Part shown: one piece after another, positions 19,112 to 28,508 of the stretch | How positions within the stretch are numbered: position 1 is the first letter of the stretch | Layout: every line of letters starts with the position of its first letter | Source: Acidobacteriota bacterium | GTDB lineage: Bacteria > Acidobacteriota > Terriglobia > 2-12-FULL-54-10 | NCBI GenBank assembly: GCA_016191085.1 | Contig: JACPPJ010000044.1 | Span: forward strand, 1 to 64,000 | Length of the DNA stretch: 64,000 nt | Direction of reading: 5' to 3' | Notes under the pieces: generated by a model | Told to the model about the DNA's origin: nothing | Databases searched by the model: none | The model's input: the letters and a program-made list of their open reading frames with translations, nothing else | Program-made: the position numbers and the translations under genes

Positions 19112-19218
19112 TTATCTCCTAGAGCATCTCGAAAATCAAGGCCATTCTACGGCGATCTTGTGGCATTCGCGCGGCCTTATCTGGTAGTCTGCTATTCCCA
19201 GATAAACCAGGAGACGAC

Positions 19219-19677
19219 ATGAAGTTCGAAAACAACTGCATCATTCCTGTACCGCAATCCAAGCTCTGGGCGTTTCTGACAGACATCCCCAAGGTGGCCA
19301 CGTGTCTCCCTGGCGTGGAGGAAGTTCACGCTGTCGATGAGAAAAACTACAGCGGCACCATATCGATGAAAGTGGGGATTATAAAGCTACGCATGTCCGG
19401 GAAGATACTCATCGAGCAGATGGATGCCGCGAGTCACACGGCGACGATGGCGGTGCAGGCAACTGATCAGCGGATCAGCGGCATGGTTCAAGGCAGGATG
19501 ACCATGAGTCTTCAGCAAGTAAGCCCGCAGGAAACGCGGCTGACGGTGGGTACCGATCTGAACTTGATGGGCAAGATCGGAGAATTCGGGCAGCCGATCA
19601 TTAAGAAGAAAGCCGACCAGATGATGGATGAGTTCGCGAAGAACGTAGCTACCGGCGCCGGGGCACAGGCGCCTTAG
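19219..19677 (+). CDS. CoxG-like SRPBCC-family protein
   Basis: 152 residues beginning MKFENNCIIPVPQSKLWAFL, then LPGVEEV and a beta-rich body, which is the CoxG/CO dehydrogenase subunit G pattern of a hydrophobic-pocket fold. CoxG-type proteins assist membrane attachment or maturation of molybdenum hydroxylases and lack catalytic residues of their own. AGGAG lies five bases before ATG 19219. It is transcribed divergently from the amidohydrolase across a 107-base gap that presumably holds both promoters. Confidence 0.88.
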   Translation: MKFENNCIIPVPQSKLWAFLTDIPKVATCLPGVEEVHAVDEKNYSGTISMKVGIIKLRMSGKILIEQMDAASHTATMAVQATDQRISGMVQGRMTMSLQQVSPQETRLTVGTDLNLMGKIGEFGQPIIKKKADQMMDEFAKNVATGAGAQAP

Positions 19678-19741
19678 ATGTCAGAGTCGGGTTTCGGGTC
19701 TCTGGTCCCTAACAGCCGGCAGCCAAAAGCCGACACCTGTT

Positions 19742-20194
19742 TTATATCAGCTTCGACACCTCTCCCCGAATCTTCAGTTCAATAATGATGTTCTCGCCTT
19801 CTGAGTTCTCGGGAGGCAGCGACCGGTGCGCGACGCCCTTAGGGATGACGAACATCTCGCCGGGGCCGAGGGAAATGTTCCCCAATTCCGTTTCCCACCG
19901 GATGCCGCCTTTGAAGCAGAAGATCACTTCATCGGCGTCCATATTGCGGTGCCAGAAGTTCATCGGCTCCTTGGTGCGCTTGGAAACATCGATGCGCACG
20001 CCGTCGGCCTGGAGCACGGGGAGAGGCGTGCCTTCGGCCTTATCATAGTTCGAGGGGCGTAAGTTTGGATCCGCCACGTTGATTTTCTCGAGCTTGTAGT
20101 GACTGCTCTCTGCGGACACCATGTCCACTGGAGAAATCCGGCGTTTGATGACCAGTTGTTTTCCGCCCCAGGTGAATTTCTCCGTGTAGCTCAT
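19742..20194 (-). CDS. Cupin-domain protein
   Basis: About 150 residues with one cupin barrel. The first motif is FWHRNMDADEVIFCFKG (His and Glu ligands) and the second is LGPGEMFVIPKGVAHRS (His ligand). It resembles the homogentisate dioxygenase/hydroxyanthranilate dioxygenase cupins more than sugar isomerases, and the family includes ring-cleaving dioxygenases. ATG 20194 is chosen because AAGGAG lies eight bases upstream, rather than the GTG at 20203. A role as oxidative ring-cleavage enzyme or binding protein in the catabolic island is inference. Confidence 0.78.
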   Translation of the reverse strand: MSYTEKFTWGGKQLVIKRRISPVDMVSAESSHYKLEKINVADPNLRPSNYDKAEGTPLPVLQADGVRIDVSKRTKEPMNFWHRNMDADEVIFCFKGGIRWETELGNISLGPGEMFVIPKGVAHRSLPPENSEGENIIIELKIRGEVSKLI

Positions 20195-20274
20195 CGTGAA
20201 CACTCCTTTGCGGGGTTTTCAAACGGGCGAGCGGGAATGTTTCGCCCCGCCATGCGTTATGTAATTTCGTCGGG

Positions 20275-21822
20275 CTAAGGCGCCGCCGGTGTCCAGGGGA
20301 ACACCCATTCCGCCAGAGGAAAGCCCAGCAGCCAGATAATCAGGACCATCAGCAGCGACAGCAGTGTACCGCTCCTCAACATCGTCCCCACTCGCACCTG
20401 GCCGCTCGCAAACACGATTGCGTTGGGCGGCGTGGAAATAGGCAGCGAGAATGCCATCGAACTGGCGATTCCCGCGCACACCACCAGAGCAACCGGGTTG
20501 ATTCCAGCCGACGGGCCGATCGCCAGCGCCAACGTTCCCACCATGCTGGAGATCGCCACGTTCGAAGCCAGGTTTGTCAGGGCAACCGCGAAAAAAATGC
20601 TGATCAGCACAATCAGCATATGCGAGGCGCCGCCTGTCGCCATGTCGGCAAGTTTTGCCGCAAAGAATGCGCCGAGCCCCAGTTCCCGGTGAGCGATCAG
20701 GTTTCCCATGGCCAGCGCCGAGCCAATTAATGCAAGCGTTCCCCACTCGACGCCTTTCACCGCTTCCGGCCAAGTCATTGCGAACCGCCGCTCCTTCCAG
20801 TCCACCGGAATCAGAAACAACGCGGTTGCCACGATGATAGCACTCACGGACCAGTCCAGATGCCGCGTCAGCCACACGCTGACAGGGTGCTGCCGCCCGC
20901 CTTCAAGGAACAAGGGTGCGGTATCCGGCAGCATCCAAAGGAAAATCGCCACTGCCAAAGTCACCGCGGAGATTTTTTCGCCGGCATTCATGGGGCCTAG
21001 CCTTCTGAGCTGCTCTTGCACGTAAGTAGAAGACGTCTGCAACCCGTCGAGCTGGGGCTTCATCACGTAGCGGATGATAAGCAGGACGCCGACCATCCCG
21101 AGCAATGCGATCGGCACCCCCACCATCATCCACTGCAGAAACCCTATGCGGTATCCTGTCGGCGCCAGCAAACCGATTGAGATCAGGTTCGGAGGGCTTC
21201 CGGGAGGCGTGATTATGCCGCCCATTCCCGCGCCCCAGGCTATGCACACAAACAGCGCCTCGCCGTAGCGGTTCTCCCGCGAAAGCCGCAGCGTTTTGAC
21301 CAGGCCGAGCCCAATCGAGAGAAAGATAATGGCCGTAACCACGTTGGACATAATGGAGCTGAGCACTGCGGGCCCTATGGCGAACGCCACCAGCAGCCGC
21401 CAGGGACTCCCCCCGAGCAGCTTTGACGCCAGCATCTTGTACGCCAACCGCTGCGTCAGCCCGTGCAGGCTCATGGCATGCCCGATGATCATCGCGCCCA
21501 TCAGAAAGATGTTGACCCAGTTCGCCCAATAGTTGAACGATTCAGCTACGTTCAGTATGCCCATCAACACCAGAAGTGCCAGACCCAGAAACGCAGTGGC
21601 CGGAATCGGTAGCGGCTCCGTAACCCACCAGATCACGACCCACACGAAGATCGCTAGCGTCCGCATGCCCACCGGTGTCACATGCTCCAGCGGCGACATC
21701 AACAGGATCGCCACAAACAGCAGCGGGCCCAGCACCAGCCCCAACAGTCTGCGCCGCTTTTCAAACCGCACCTCGGCCTCGGACAGCAACGGAGCCATCT
21801 CTGCCAAATCGTTCCAGGCCAT
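20275..21822 (-). CDS. DASS-family (SLC13) anion:sodium symporter
   Basis: 515 residues with 11-13 membrane segments. It has the DASS features VVIWWVTEPLPIPATAFLGL near the start, the Ser-Asn-rich half-loops (SSIMSNVVTAIIFL; LTNLASNVAISSMVG) and SLPISTPPNAIVFASG. Substrates of the family are di- and tricarboxylates or sulfate. AAGGAG precedes ATG 21822. It reads in the same direction as the cupin gene 80 bases downstream, and with the MFS protein gives the island two candidate organic-acid transporters. Confidence 0.9.
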   Translation of the reverse strand: MAWNDLAEMAPLLSEAEVRFEKRRRLLGLVLGPLLFVAILLMSPLEHVTPVGMRTLAIFVWVVIWWVTEPLPIPATAFLGLALLVLMGILNVAESFNYWANWVNIFLMGAMIIGHAMSLHGLTQRLAYKMLASKLLGGSPWRLLVAFAIGPAVLSSIMSNVVTAIIFLSIGLGLVKTLRLSRENRYGEALFVCIAWGAGMGGIITPPGSPPNLISIGLLAPTGYRIGFLQWMMVGVPIALLGMVGVLLIIRYVMKPQLDGLQTSSTYVQEQLRRLGPMNAGEKISAVTLAVAIFLWMLPDTAPLFLEGGRQHPVSVWLTRHLDWSVSAIIVATALFLIPVDWKERRFAMTWPEAVKGVEWGTLALIGSALAMGNLIAHRELGLGAFFAAKLADMATGGASHMLIVLISIFFAVALTNLASNVAISSMVGTLALAIGPSAGINPVALVVCAGIASSMAFSLPISTPPNAIVFASGQVRVGTMLRSGTLLSLLMVLIIWLLGFPLAEWVFPWTPAAP

Positions 21823-22426
21823 TGTGCAGATCTCCTTTTCCGGGTTGGAACCCTGAGCAAGAATTGCTGTTTCAGATTAATGGCATCGCCGTCCCGCCAG
21901 GATAATCACGCGGGGAACTTCCGAAGGCGCGATAAAGGCCAGGAGAAATCCACCACGATCATCACGAATAAAATGCGGGAATAAGACGAGCCGGCGCGCG
22001 ACAGCGCCAGATATCCGACGCGGCCGGCGGACTTTTCCGTCCCGATCATCCCCTAGGGGAATAGGCTGTATCCTGCCTGTTTGCTGCCACTACGGTTTGT
22101 GGAATTGAACTCAATCGAACCTTCCGAGCGATGAAGAATTGCCATACCTGAAATGAATTGAGCCGGAGTGCCGCGTGAAAAAGCAGAATAGGAGCAGCTT
22201 TGGACCGGCGCTTCCGCTGGCGAAGCGACTCATCATAGCACGCTTAATAGTCGTGTAGGAGAATCGCCTGGCCGCTTTGCTATACGTATCGCTTCTCTTA
22301 CGAGCACTTTTGAACACCGCGAGTAGTGTCTCTGCACCAAGGCAATAGGCCCGTGCAGAGGCGGAAATCCTATGCAGAGCTGCGGCGAAACCCGAAAAAA
22401 GTGACAGCTGAAACAATCTACCGCCA
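21823..22426. other. Non-coding stretch, no recognisable gene
   Basis: About 600 bases between the DASS start and the repeat block. An open frame of 101 codons exists on the minus strand (22111-22416), but it has no ribosome site, no recognisable domain and odd composition. I see no RNA gene or mobile-element end. Confidence 0.5.
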
Positions 22427-22541
22427 ACGCAAGCGAATTTTTCAGCAGCCTGTTTAGCCCCTGAGGTTCGACGGTTAGACCTCAGGGGCTAAAGCCCTCT
22501 CATTCCAGATTCTAATCGGCACGACTGAAGTCGTGCCCTTC
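22427..22541. repeat. Palindromic repeat block (REP-like), copy 2
   Basis: It begins with acgcaagcgaatttttcag. A 15-bp perfect inverted repeat follows, TTTAGCCCCTGAGGT at 22453-22467 and ACCTCAGGGGCTAAA at 22479-22493 with an 11-base loop, and then a 9-bp stem at 22518-22537 (GGCACGACT-ga-AGTCGTGCC). The first 78 bases match 57884-57961 almost base for base, and the last stem matches 17631-17650. It lies just downstream of the corA stop and could also act as a transcription barrier. Confidence 0.8.
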
Positions 22542-22588
22542 CGGTTTTTCAAAACCGAGACGAAACCCGGGAGCATCAAAGGACAGCA

Positions 22589-23455
22589 CTATAACCACCG
22601 GAAAATTCGCATTACTAGCAAGAGTAATAATGTGGATCCGATCATGAGCGCAAACGCGAGCCAGGACCCGTGCGGATACTCGCTCCAGGGCAGACCGTGA
22701 AGGTTCATGCCGAAAAAGCTGGAGATCACCAATGACGGTAAGGCAATGGTGCTGAGCACGGTGAGAACTTTCATCACCTGATTCGTGCGCTGTGCCTGGC
22801 TGGAGAGATAGATATCCATGGCGCCGCTGATCAGGTCGCGTTGCATTTCCACCGTGTCGAGGTTGCGAGCCACGTGATCGTAAATATCGCGCAGAAAAGG
22901 CCAGAGATCACGGCCGATAATTTCCGACTCGGTGCGCTGCAGATGGGCGGCGACATCCCTCGTGTTGGTCAGCACGCGGCGAAGCTCGATCAAATTGCGC
23001 TTGGCGTGGGAAATTCGTTCCAGGCATGCTGGGGATGGGTCTTCGAGTACCTCATCCTCAAGCACGTCGGCGAGATCGTCCATGCGGTCGAGCATGGGAA
23101 GAAAGCTGTCAACGATTCCGTCGGCAATCCGGTAAAAAATCTGGTCGGCGCGCTGCGTTCCCGTAGTCGCTCGCAGCGGTTCAACAACGCGGCGCCCGCT
23201 AGCAGAATCAGCCTCGTGCACGCTAATCAGAAAATCGCGGCCCAGGAACACGTCCAAATCCGAGAACTCAAGCTCACCGTCAGCAGCGACGTCCACGGGT
23301 TTCAGAACGACGAAAATGTACCCGTCGTTTTCTTCTACTTTGGCCCTTTGACCTTTGTGGCGGCAGTCTTCGATATGCAGCGGGTGTAAATGGTAGCGCT
23401 GTGCCAGTTCATCAAGTTGAGGATCGTTGGGGTCGCGGAGATCGTACCACTCCAT
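22589..23455 (-). CDS. corA: CorA-family magnesium/divalent metal transporter
   Basis: 288 residues. A cytoplasmic alpha/beta domain (HPLHIEDCRHKGQRAKVEENDGYIFVVLK) and long helices are followed by two C-terminal membrane helices. The family-defining GMN motif is at the end of the first (SSFFGMNLHGLPW). It forms pentameric magnesium channels. ATG 23455 has GGGAGG eight bases upstream and is preferred to the GTG six bases earlier. It stands alone, divergent from the parvulin gene. Confidence 0.93.
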   Translation of the reverse strand: MEWYDLRDPNDPQLDELAQRYHLHPLHIEDCRHKGQRAKVEENDGYIFVVLKPVDVAADGELEFSDLDVFLGRDFLISVHEADSASGRRVVEPLRATTGTQRADQIFYRIADGIVDSFLPMLDRMDDLADVLEDEVLEDPSPACLERISHAKRNLIELRRVLTNTRDVAAHLQRTESEIIGRDLWPFLRDIYDHVARNLDTVEMQRDLISGAMDIYLSSQAQRTNQVMKVLTVLSTIALPSLVISSFFGMNLHGLPWSEYPHGSWLAFALMIGSTLLLLLVMRIFRWL

Positions 23456-23643
23456 CGGCACTGCCTCCCGGCAAATTGAGTTCCGATAGATATAATCCCA
23501 TCAATGTACGCGTAGCTCCTACGAGAAACTTCTCGCAAACAGGCGTGCGCGCGGCCACCCGCTCCCACTATCGAACGCCCGCAGGACCATGTAATATACT
23601 TGATTGTCTTCAGCTCACCGTTTGTATTGAGGAGGGAGCGCCC

Positions 23644-24684
23644 ATGCAGGGCAAGAGAATCAATTTAATCGTTTTTGCGCTTGTCCTTGGGGTCGCGACC
23701 TCGGGCAGTATGGCACTTCGAGCACAAGACGAAACGCAAGCGCCCGCCGCCTCGAAGCCCGCGGATTCAGGCTCCGCAGACGCGCAAACGCCGGTTGGTC
23801 CGGACGAGGTGGTCATGACCATCGGCGACACGAAGATCACCAGGAAGGACTTTGACGCAATAACCCAAGCTCTACCGCCCGAAGCTGCCACTGCGTTTAC
23901 AACGATGGGAAAGAAAGGGTTCGCTGAGCGTTACGCGAACCTGGTGAGTCTCGCGAAAGAAGGTGAAAAGCAAAAGATAGACGAAAGCCCCGTATTTGAG
24001 CGGATGGCGGCGTTTCAGCGCATGATGCTACTGGCACAGCTCACCGTCAGCCAGATTTTGGTCAACATGGGTCCGCTCAGCGGCGATGAAGTGAGTTACT
24101 ACTACACTACCCATCAGCTGGATTTCCAGCAAGTGAAGCTCCGAGGAATTTACATTCCGTTCAGCAACGATGCAGCAAAACCCGGCTCCCGAGCCGACGC
24201 GAAATCCAAGCAGCCGACCCCCAAATCCGCAAAGCAGCTTACTGAGGCTGAAGCCAAAGCAAAGGCCGACGCGCTGCGGAACCGCGTCAAGGCCGGCGAA
24301 AGCATGGCTACGCTGGCGAAAAAGGAGTCCGATCATCCCACAGCGGCAAACGGCGGTGATTTCGGATTCGTGCGCCGCGGCCAATTTGCACAGCAGATTG
24401 ACAGCGTCATCTTCAACCTGGAACCGAAGCAAATCAGCCTTCCCGTAAAAGACAGATTTGGATTCTTCATCTTCCAGGTCGATGAAAAACGCGTTCAGTC
24501 CCTGGAAGACGCCAAGGCGATTATTGAAAACGGCTTGAGACAGCAGAGAGTGGGAGAGATGCTGAATAAGGTGCAGTCTCAACAGGAGGTTACCTACAAT
24601 CCCAGGTTTTTTGATGAGCCCGAAGCCACACTGCCGGGCGCTCTGCCTGCTGCGCCCACCGCTCCCGGAAACCCGGGAAAGTAA
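23644..24684 (+). CDS. Exported parvulin-type peptidyl-prolyl isomerase (SurA/PpiC-like)
   Basis: 346 residues from ATG 23644, which has GGAGGG seven bases upstream; the frame is open further 5' but without a site. A signal peptide (INLIVFALVLGVATSGSMALRAQ) leads into a SurA-type N-terminal chaperone region. The rotamase domain at about 170-300 has ESMATLAKKESDHPTAANGGDFGFVRRGQ and ISLPVKDRFGFFIFQV. A Pro/Ala-rich tail ends the protein. It probably assists folding of secreted or outer-membrane proteins in the periplasm. Confidence 0.88.
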   Translation: MQGKRINLIVFALVLGVATSGSMALRAQDETQAPAASKPADSGSADAQTPVGPDEVVMTIGDTKITRKDFDAITQALPPEAATAFTTMGKKGFAERYANLVSLAKEGEKQKIDESPVFERMAAFQRMMLLAQLTVSQILVNMGPLSGDEVSYYYTTHQLDFQQVKLRGIYIPFSNDAAKPGSRADAKSKQPTPKSAKQLTEAEAKAKADALRNRVKAGESMATLAKKESDHPTAANGGDFGFVRRGQFAQQIDSVIFNLEPKQISLPVKDRFGFFIFQVDEKRVQSLEDAKAIIENGLRQQRVGEMLNKVQSQQEVTYNPRFFDEPEATLPGALPAAPTAPGNPGK

Positions 24685-24822
24685 CCGCAAGACGGCGGAG
24701 GAGCTTGCCCGCGTTGTTCGGATCGACACCATTTTTGAGATATGATCGTAACGACCGGATGTCGGCCGGGATTAGTTGTTTTCGCGGAATCGCGTAGATG
24801 CGCGCAAACTCGTCTCTAACCC

Positions 24823-24851
24823 TTGACAATTTCGTCAGGGTTATCTAGGGT
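24823..24851 (+). promoter_or_regulatory. Sigma-70 promoter for the ribosomal protein block
   Basis: A perfect -35 TTGACA at 24823-24828 is followed by 17 bases and TAGGGT at 24846-24851. It points toward rplM, about 140 bases downstream, and no other gene starts between. Confidence 0.65.
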
Positions 24852-24995
24852 AAGTAAGATGGGCAGAGCAGTTTGGAGGCTTCCAGGGACTTAGGTGATA
24901 AGCGCCTGTCGCCCGGTGAAACGTAAGGGTCCGATAGCGTGGGCCCCGTAAAGCCTGTCTTGCAAATCTCAACAGCTATTTAAGGTGGTGCTAGA
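24852..24995 (+). promoter_or_regulatory. Structured 5' leader ahead of rplM
   Basis: About 140 bases separate the promoter from the rplM start. They include a GGGTCC/GGGCCC stem with an 8-base loop near 24930-24950 inside a purine-rich stretch. L13 operons are autogenously controlled through their leaders in some bacteria, so this may be a control site; I cannot match it to a known RNA family. Confidence 0.35.
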
Positions 24996-25442
24996 GTGGG
25001 CACTTATTTCCCCCGCGAAGGGGAGATTCAGCAGAAGTGGTACGTGATTGATGCGGACGGAGAGGTTCTGGGCCGCCTCGCTACGCGCGCTGCATCTATC
25101 CTGCGCGGCAAAGAGCGAGAGCAGTTTACTCCATTCCTGGATTGTGGCGACCATGTCATCGTGGTGAACGCGGCTAAGGTGCGCCTGACTGGGAACAAGC
25201 TGGAGCAAAAGTTTTATCACCATTACACGGGATACCCCGGAGGGTTGTCGTCCACCAGCCTGCGGAGAATGTTTGAAAAGAAGCCGGAGAAGATCATCCG
25301 CGAGGCGGTCGAGGGGATGCTTCCGAAATCAAAGCTCGGAAAAGCACTGGCAAAAAAGTTGATGGTGTACGCTGACGACAAGCATCCACACCAGGCCCAG
25401 AAGCCGGAGACCATTCGTCTGGGCAAAGAGAAAAAGAATTAG
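24996..25442 (+). CDS. rplM: 50S ribosomal protein L13
   Basis: A large-subunit assembly protein. It has the L13 core KWYVIDADGEVLGRLATRAA, the GDHVIVVNAAKVRLTGNK segment, YTGYPGGL, and VEGMLPKSKLGKALAKKLMVYA with the HPHQAQKPE tail. The start is GTG 24996, with a GGTGGTG-like site upstream. rpsI follows after eight bases, the usual L13-S9 pair. Confidence 0.97.
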   Translation: MGTYFPREGEIQQKWYVIDADGEVLGRLATRAASILRGKEREQFTPFLDCGDHVIVVNAAKVRLTGNKLEQKFYHHYTGYPGGLSSTSLRRMFEKKPEKIIREAVEGMLPKSKLGKALAKKLMVYADDKHPHQAQKPETIRLGKEKKN

Positions 25443-25450
25443 GGGGATAG

Positions 25451-25861
25451 GTGGAGGAAACAACCAAAGCTCAACCGGAGCAGTATTACGGGACGGGGAG
25501 GCGCAAGTGTAGCATCGCGCGCGTCTATCTTCGTCCAGGCAAGGGTGACGTCGTTATAAATGGTCGCGCGCTGAATGCTTACTTCCCGCGCGAGCGCCAG
25601 CGCATTCACCTTCGCAGCCCGCTCGAAGCTATAGAGTCCGTGGACAAGTTTGACGTGGTGGTGACGGTGCATGGTGGAGGTCTGATGGGTCAGGCCGAAG
25701 CCGCCCGCTTGGGGCTCTCACGGGCCATTCAGATTTTTAATCTGGAGTTTCGTGGAAGGCTGAAGAAACTGGGTTTCCTGAGCCGTGACTCGAGAGCCAA
25801 GGAACGAAAGAAGTACGGTCAAAAGGGCGCCCGCAAGCGTTTCCAATTTTCGAAACGCTAG
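25451..25861 (+). CDS. rpsI: 30S ribosomal protein S9
   Basis: 136 residues. The S9 motifs YYGTGRRKCSIARVYLRPGKG, VHGGGLMGQAEAARLGLSRA and the basic C-terminus KKYGQKGARKRFQFSKR, which reaches the P-site tRNA, are intact. It uses GTG 25451, inside the sequence GATAGGTGGAGG. It is co-transcribed with rplM. Confidence 0.97.
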   Translation: MEETTKAQPEQYYGTGRRKCSIARVYLRPGKGDVVINGRALNAYFPRERQRIHLRSPLEAIESVDKFDVVVTVHGGGLMGQAEAARLGLSRAIQIFNLEFRGRLKKLGFLSRDSRAKERKKYGQKGARKRFQFSKR

Positions 25862-25996
25862 GTTTTGGTGCGCACAGTTTTCGGTGTTAGCGGAACGGCG
25901 GTGGGCGTTTACCAGGCCGCCGATATCTCTCCCCATGGTTCGTTAAAATGCTACAATAACGAATACAGGGTGAACTTTACCGCCAGAGGAGGGTTT

Positions 25997-26875
25997 TTGG
26001 CTGCGATTACGATGAAAGAATTGCTGGAAGCCGGAGTGCACTTCGGCCATCAAACTAAGCGGTGGAACCCGAAAATGAAGGAGTATATTTTCGGGGAGCG
26101 CAACGGCATCCACATTATTGATTTGCAGAAAACCCTCAAGATGTTCAAGGAAGCATCCCGGTTCGTCACCGAAATAGCGGCGTCCGGCCAGACGATCCTG
26201 TTTGTCGGCACAAAGCGGCAGGCGCAGGAGGCGATTGCGGAAGAAGCCAAGCGTTGCGGCATGTACTATGTGAATCAGCGTTGGCTGGGCGGATTAATGA
26301 CAAATTACGTGACCATCCAGAAATCCATCAAGCGGTTGAAAGAGCTCGATGAGATGTCGCAGGACGGCCGTTATGAGATGCTGCCCAAAAAAGAAGTCAT
26401 CAAGCTCGAACGCGAGCGCAAGCACCTCGAGCAAAATCTCGCCGGCATAAAAGAGATGCCTGGCCTTCCTGATGCCATTTTCGTGATCGATTCCAACAAA
26501 GAAGAGATTGCCGTTCAGGAAGCCAATAAGCTGGGCATCCCCGTCGTAGCGGTGGTGGACACCAACTGTGATCCCGATCCGGTTTCCCAGGTGATTCCGG
26601 GCAACGATGACGCCCTGCGCGCTATCCGTCTGTTTGCTTCCAAGATCGCCGAGGCTGTCCTGGAGGGGAGACAACAGGCCGCTGAATCTCAGCTCGAGGA
26701 CGAGCGCCAGCAGTCTGAACACGCCCCTGGTCAGAACGGTGCGGATGCCGGCATGGTCGCCGGAGGTCCGGAGATGTCATACCAGCAGCCGCGAAAAGGG
26801 CCTGCAACCGAGTCGGAGAACAAACAGGGAGAGACCTACAACATCTCCGACGTTACGGCCACACACGGAATGTAG
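25997..26875 (+). CDS. rpsB: 30S ribosomal protein S2
   Basis: About 292 residues. The conserved start [20 protein letters not shown] is reached from a TTG at 25997 with AGAGGAGGG just upstream. The next ATG (26012) has no well-placed site, and the longer frame from 25865 runs through the intergenic region. The body is canonical ([37 protein letters not shown]). A Gln/Glu-rich tail of some 60 residues extends beyond the usual S2 end. A TACAAT box at 25952-25957 may be part of an internal promoter. Confidence 0.93.
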   Translation: MAAITMKELLEAGVHFGHQTKRWNPKMKEYIFGERNGIHIIDLQKTLKMFKEASRFVTEIAASGQTILFVGTKRQAQEAIAEEAKRCGMYYVNQRWLGGLMTNYVTIQKSIKRLKELDEMSQDGRYEMLPKKEVIKLERERKHLEQNLAGIKEMPGLPDAIFVIDSNKEEIAVQEANKLGIPVVAVVDTNCDPDPVSQVIPGNDDALRAIRLFASKIAEAVLEGRQQAAESQLEDERQQSEHAPGQNGADAGMVAGGPEMSYQQPRKGPATESENKQGETYNISDVTATHGM

Positions 26876-27075
26876 GCGCCGCTGCCGTTCTCGACCTCTT
26901 TCCATCCTAGGCACGAATGTGATAGTGCAGGGCTGCTCGCTCGTGCGTTGCTCGCCCAGAGAGAGCTTTCACGACCAATAGCAGCGGGACCCAAAAGCGG
27001 CGGCTGCGGGCTCGGCTAGCCGGGCAATTCCGCGGTCCAGGCTGACTCGTTACGAAAGGTTATACGACAAGCAAA

Positions 27076-27705
27076 ATGGCAACTGAAACTCCGATTTCAG
27101 CACAATTGGTAAAAGAGCTTCGCGAACGCACGGGAGCGCCGTGGGGCGACTGCAAGGTCGCGCTGACCGAATCGAAAGGAGACCTCGCTGGAGCCGAGGT
27201 GTTCCTGCGCAAGAAAGGTCTGGCGACAGCCAAGAAGCGCGCCGGCCGCGCCACGCTCGAGGGGTTAATCGGTTCTTACATCCACGCGGGCGGCAAGATC
27301 GGCGTGCTCGTCGAGTTGAATTGCGAATCCGACTTCGTGGCCCGTACTGACGAGTTCCAGCACCTAGCGCATGACATCGCCATGCATATCGCGGCCTCCG
27401 ACCCTCGCTTCCTCAGCAAAGAGGAGGTCACGCCGGAGATCCTCGCGAAAGAGCGCGAGATTTACAAGGCGCAAGCCGCTGCGACTGGTAAGCCTGAGAA
27501 GGTGATCGAGAAGATCGTGGACGGGAAGATGGAGAAGTTCTACGAGGAAGTGTGCCTGCTTGAGCAGCACTTTGTTAAAGACCCCGGACAGACCGTGGGC
27601 CAGATCATCGCTTCCGCCATAGGGAAGCTGGGTGAGAATATCAATGTGCGGCGGTTCGTTCGCTTCAAAGTTGGCGACACCGGAACCACGGAGAAATCCG
27701 AATAA
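27076..27705 (+). CDS. tsf: Translation elongation factor Ts
   Basis: 209 residues. It is the nucleotide-exchange factor for EF-Tu. An N-terminal UBA-like module ([22 protein letters not shown]) precedes the core with [13 protein letters not shown], the EF-Tu-contacting loop, and [16 protein letters not shown] at the end. Most relatives have GAGMMDCK where this has GAPWGDCK, a mild deviation. It follows rpsB by 200 bases, the normal order. Confidence 0.96.
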   Translation: MATETPISAQLVKELRERTGAPWGDCKVALTESKGDLAGAEVFLRKKGLATAKKRAGRATLEGLIGSYIHAGGKIGVLVELNCESDFVARTDEFQHLAHDIAMHIAASDPRFLSKEEVTPEILAKEREIYKAQAAATGKPEKVIEKIVDGKMEKFYEEVCLLEQHFVKDPGQTVGQIIASAIGKLGENINVRRFVRFKVGDTGTTEKSE

Positions 27706-27745
27706 AGATCTCACCGCACAGCCAGTCTGTGAACTTCACTAATTC

Positions 27746-28465
27746 ATGTCTGAGCAACCTACATATAAACGCGTTCTTCTGAAGCTCAGCGGCGAAGTTC
27801 TGGCAGGCGGCCAGGGTTACGGCGTGGACCCGGTCCGTGTAAAAGACATCGCCCGTGAATTGCGCGAAGTGGTGGGACTGGGCGTTGAGCTTGCGATCGT
27901 AATTGGCGGCGGCAATATCTTCCGCGGCCTTGGTCCTACGGCCAACGAAATGGAGCGTGTAGCCGCCGATCACATGGGCATGCTCGCCACGGTCATCAAC
28001 GCCATTGCATTGCAAAATGCGCTGGAGAGACAGGGGGCGGCCACGCGCGTGATGTCGGCCATCGCTATGCACCAGGTAGCAGAGCCTTTCATCCGCCGCC
28101 GCGCCATTCGTCATCTGGAAAAAGGGCGAGTGGTGATCTTCGCAGCAGGAACCGGAAATCCATATTTTTCCACCGACACCGCAGCCGCGCTGCGCGCTGC
28201 CGAGATTCACGCCGACGTCATCATGAAAGCCACCAAAGTGGACGGCATATACAGCGCCGATCCCGCCAAGGTGAAAAACGCCACGCTCTATTCAGAGATT
28301 TCGTACATGGACATCATCTCGCAAGACCTGCGCGTGATGGACTCCACCGCTATTTCTCTTTGCCGCGAAAATAAGATTCCCATCGTTGTATTCAATTTGA
28401 ATGTGCCTGGAAACATTGCCAGAGTGGTTCTGGGTGAAAGAATAGGCTCTCTGGTGAACCACTGA
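27746..28465 (+). CDS. pyrH: UMP kinase
   Basis: An amino-acid-kinase-fold enzyme making UDP from UMP. It has [18 protein letters not shown], the nucleotide loop [30 protein letters not shown], and [19 protein letters not shown]. The length of 239 is standard. It lies between tsf and frr, the usual bacterial arrangement. Confidence 0.97.
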   Translation: MSEQPTYKRVLLKLSGEVLAGGQGYGVDPVRVKDIARELREVVGLGVELAIVIGGGNIFRGLGPTANEMERVAADHMGMLATVINAIALQNALERQGAATRVMSAIAMHQVAEPFIRRRAIRHLEKGRVVIFAAGTGNPYFSTDTAAALRAAEIHADVIMKATKVDGIYSADPAKVKNATLYSEISYMDIISQDLRVMDSTAISLCRENKIPIVVFNLNVPGNIARVVLGERIGSLVNH

Positions 28466-28508
28466 TTCGGGAGCAGACTTCGCCCGCGCCAACCATTGAG
28501 AATCTACC

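Noticed and set aside
22111-22416. 101-codon open frame on the minus strand
   Set aside because: No ribosome site, no recognisable domain, and it lies next to dispersed repeats.
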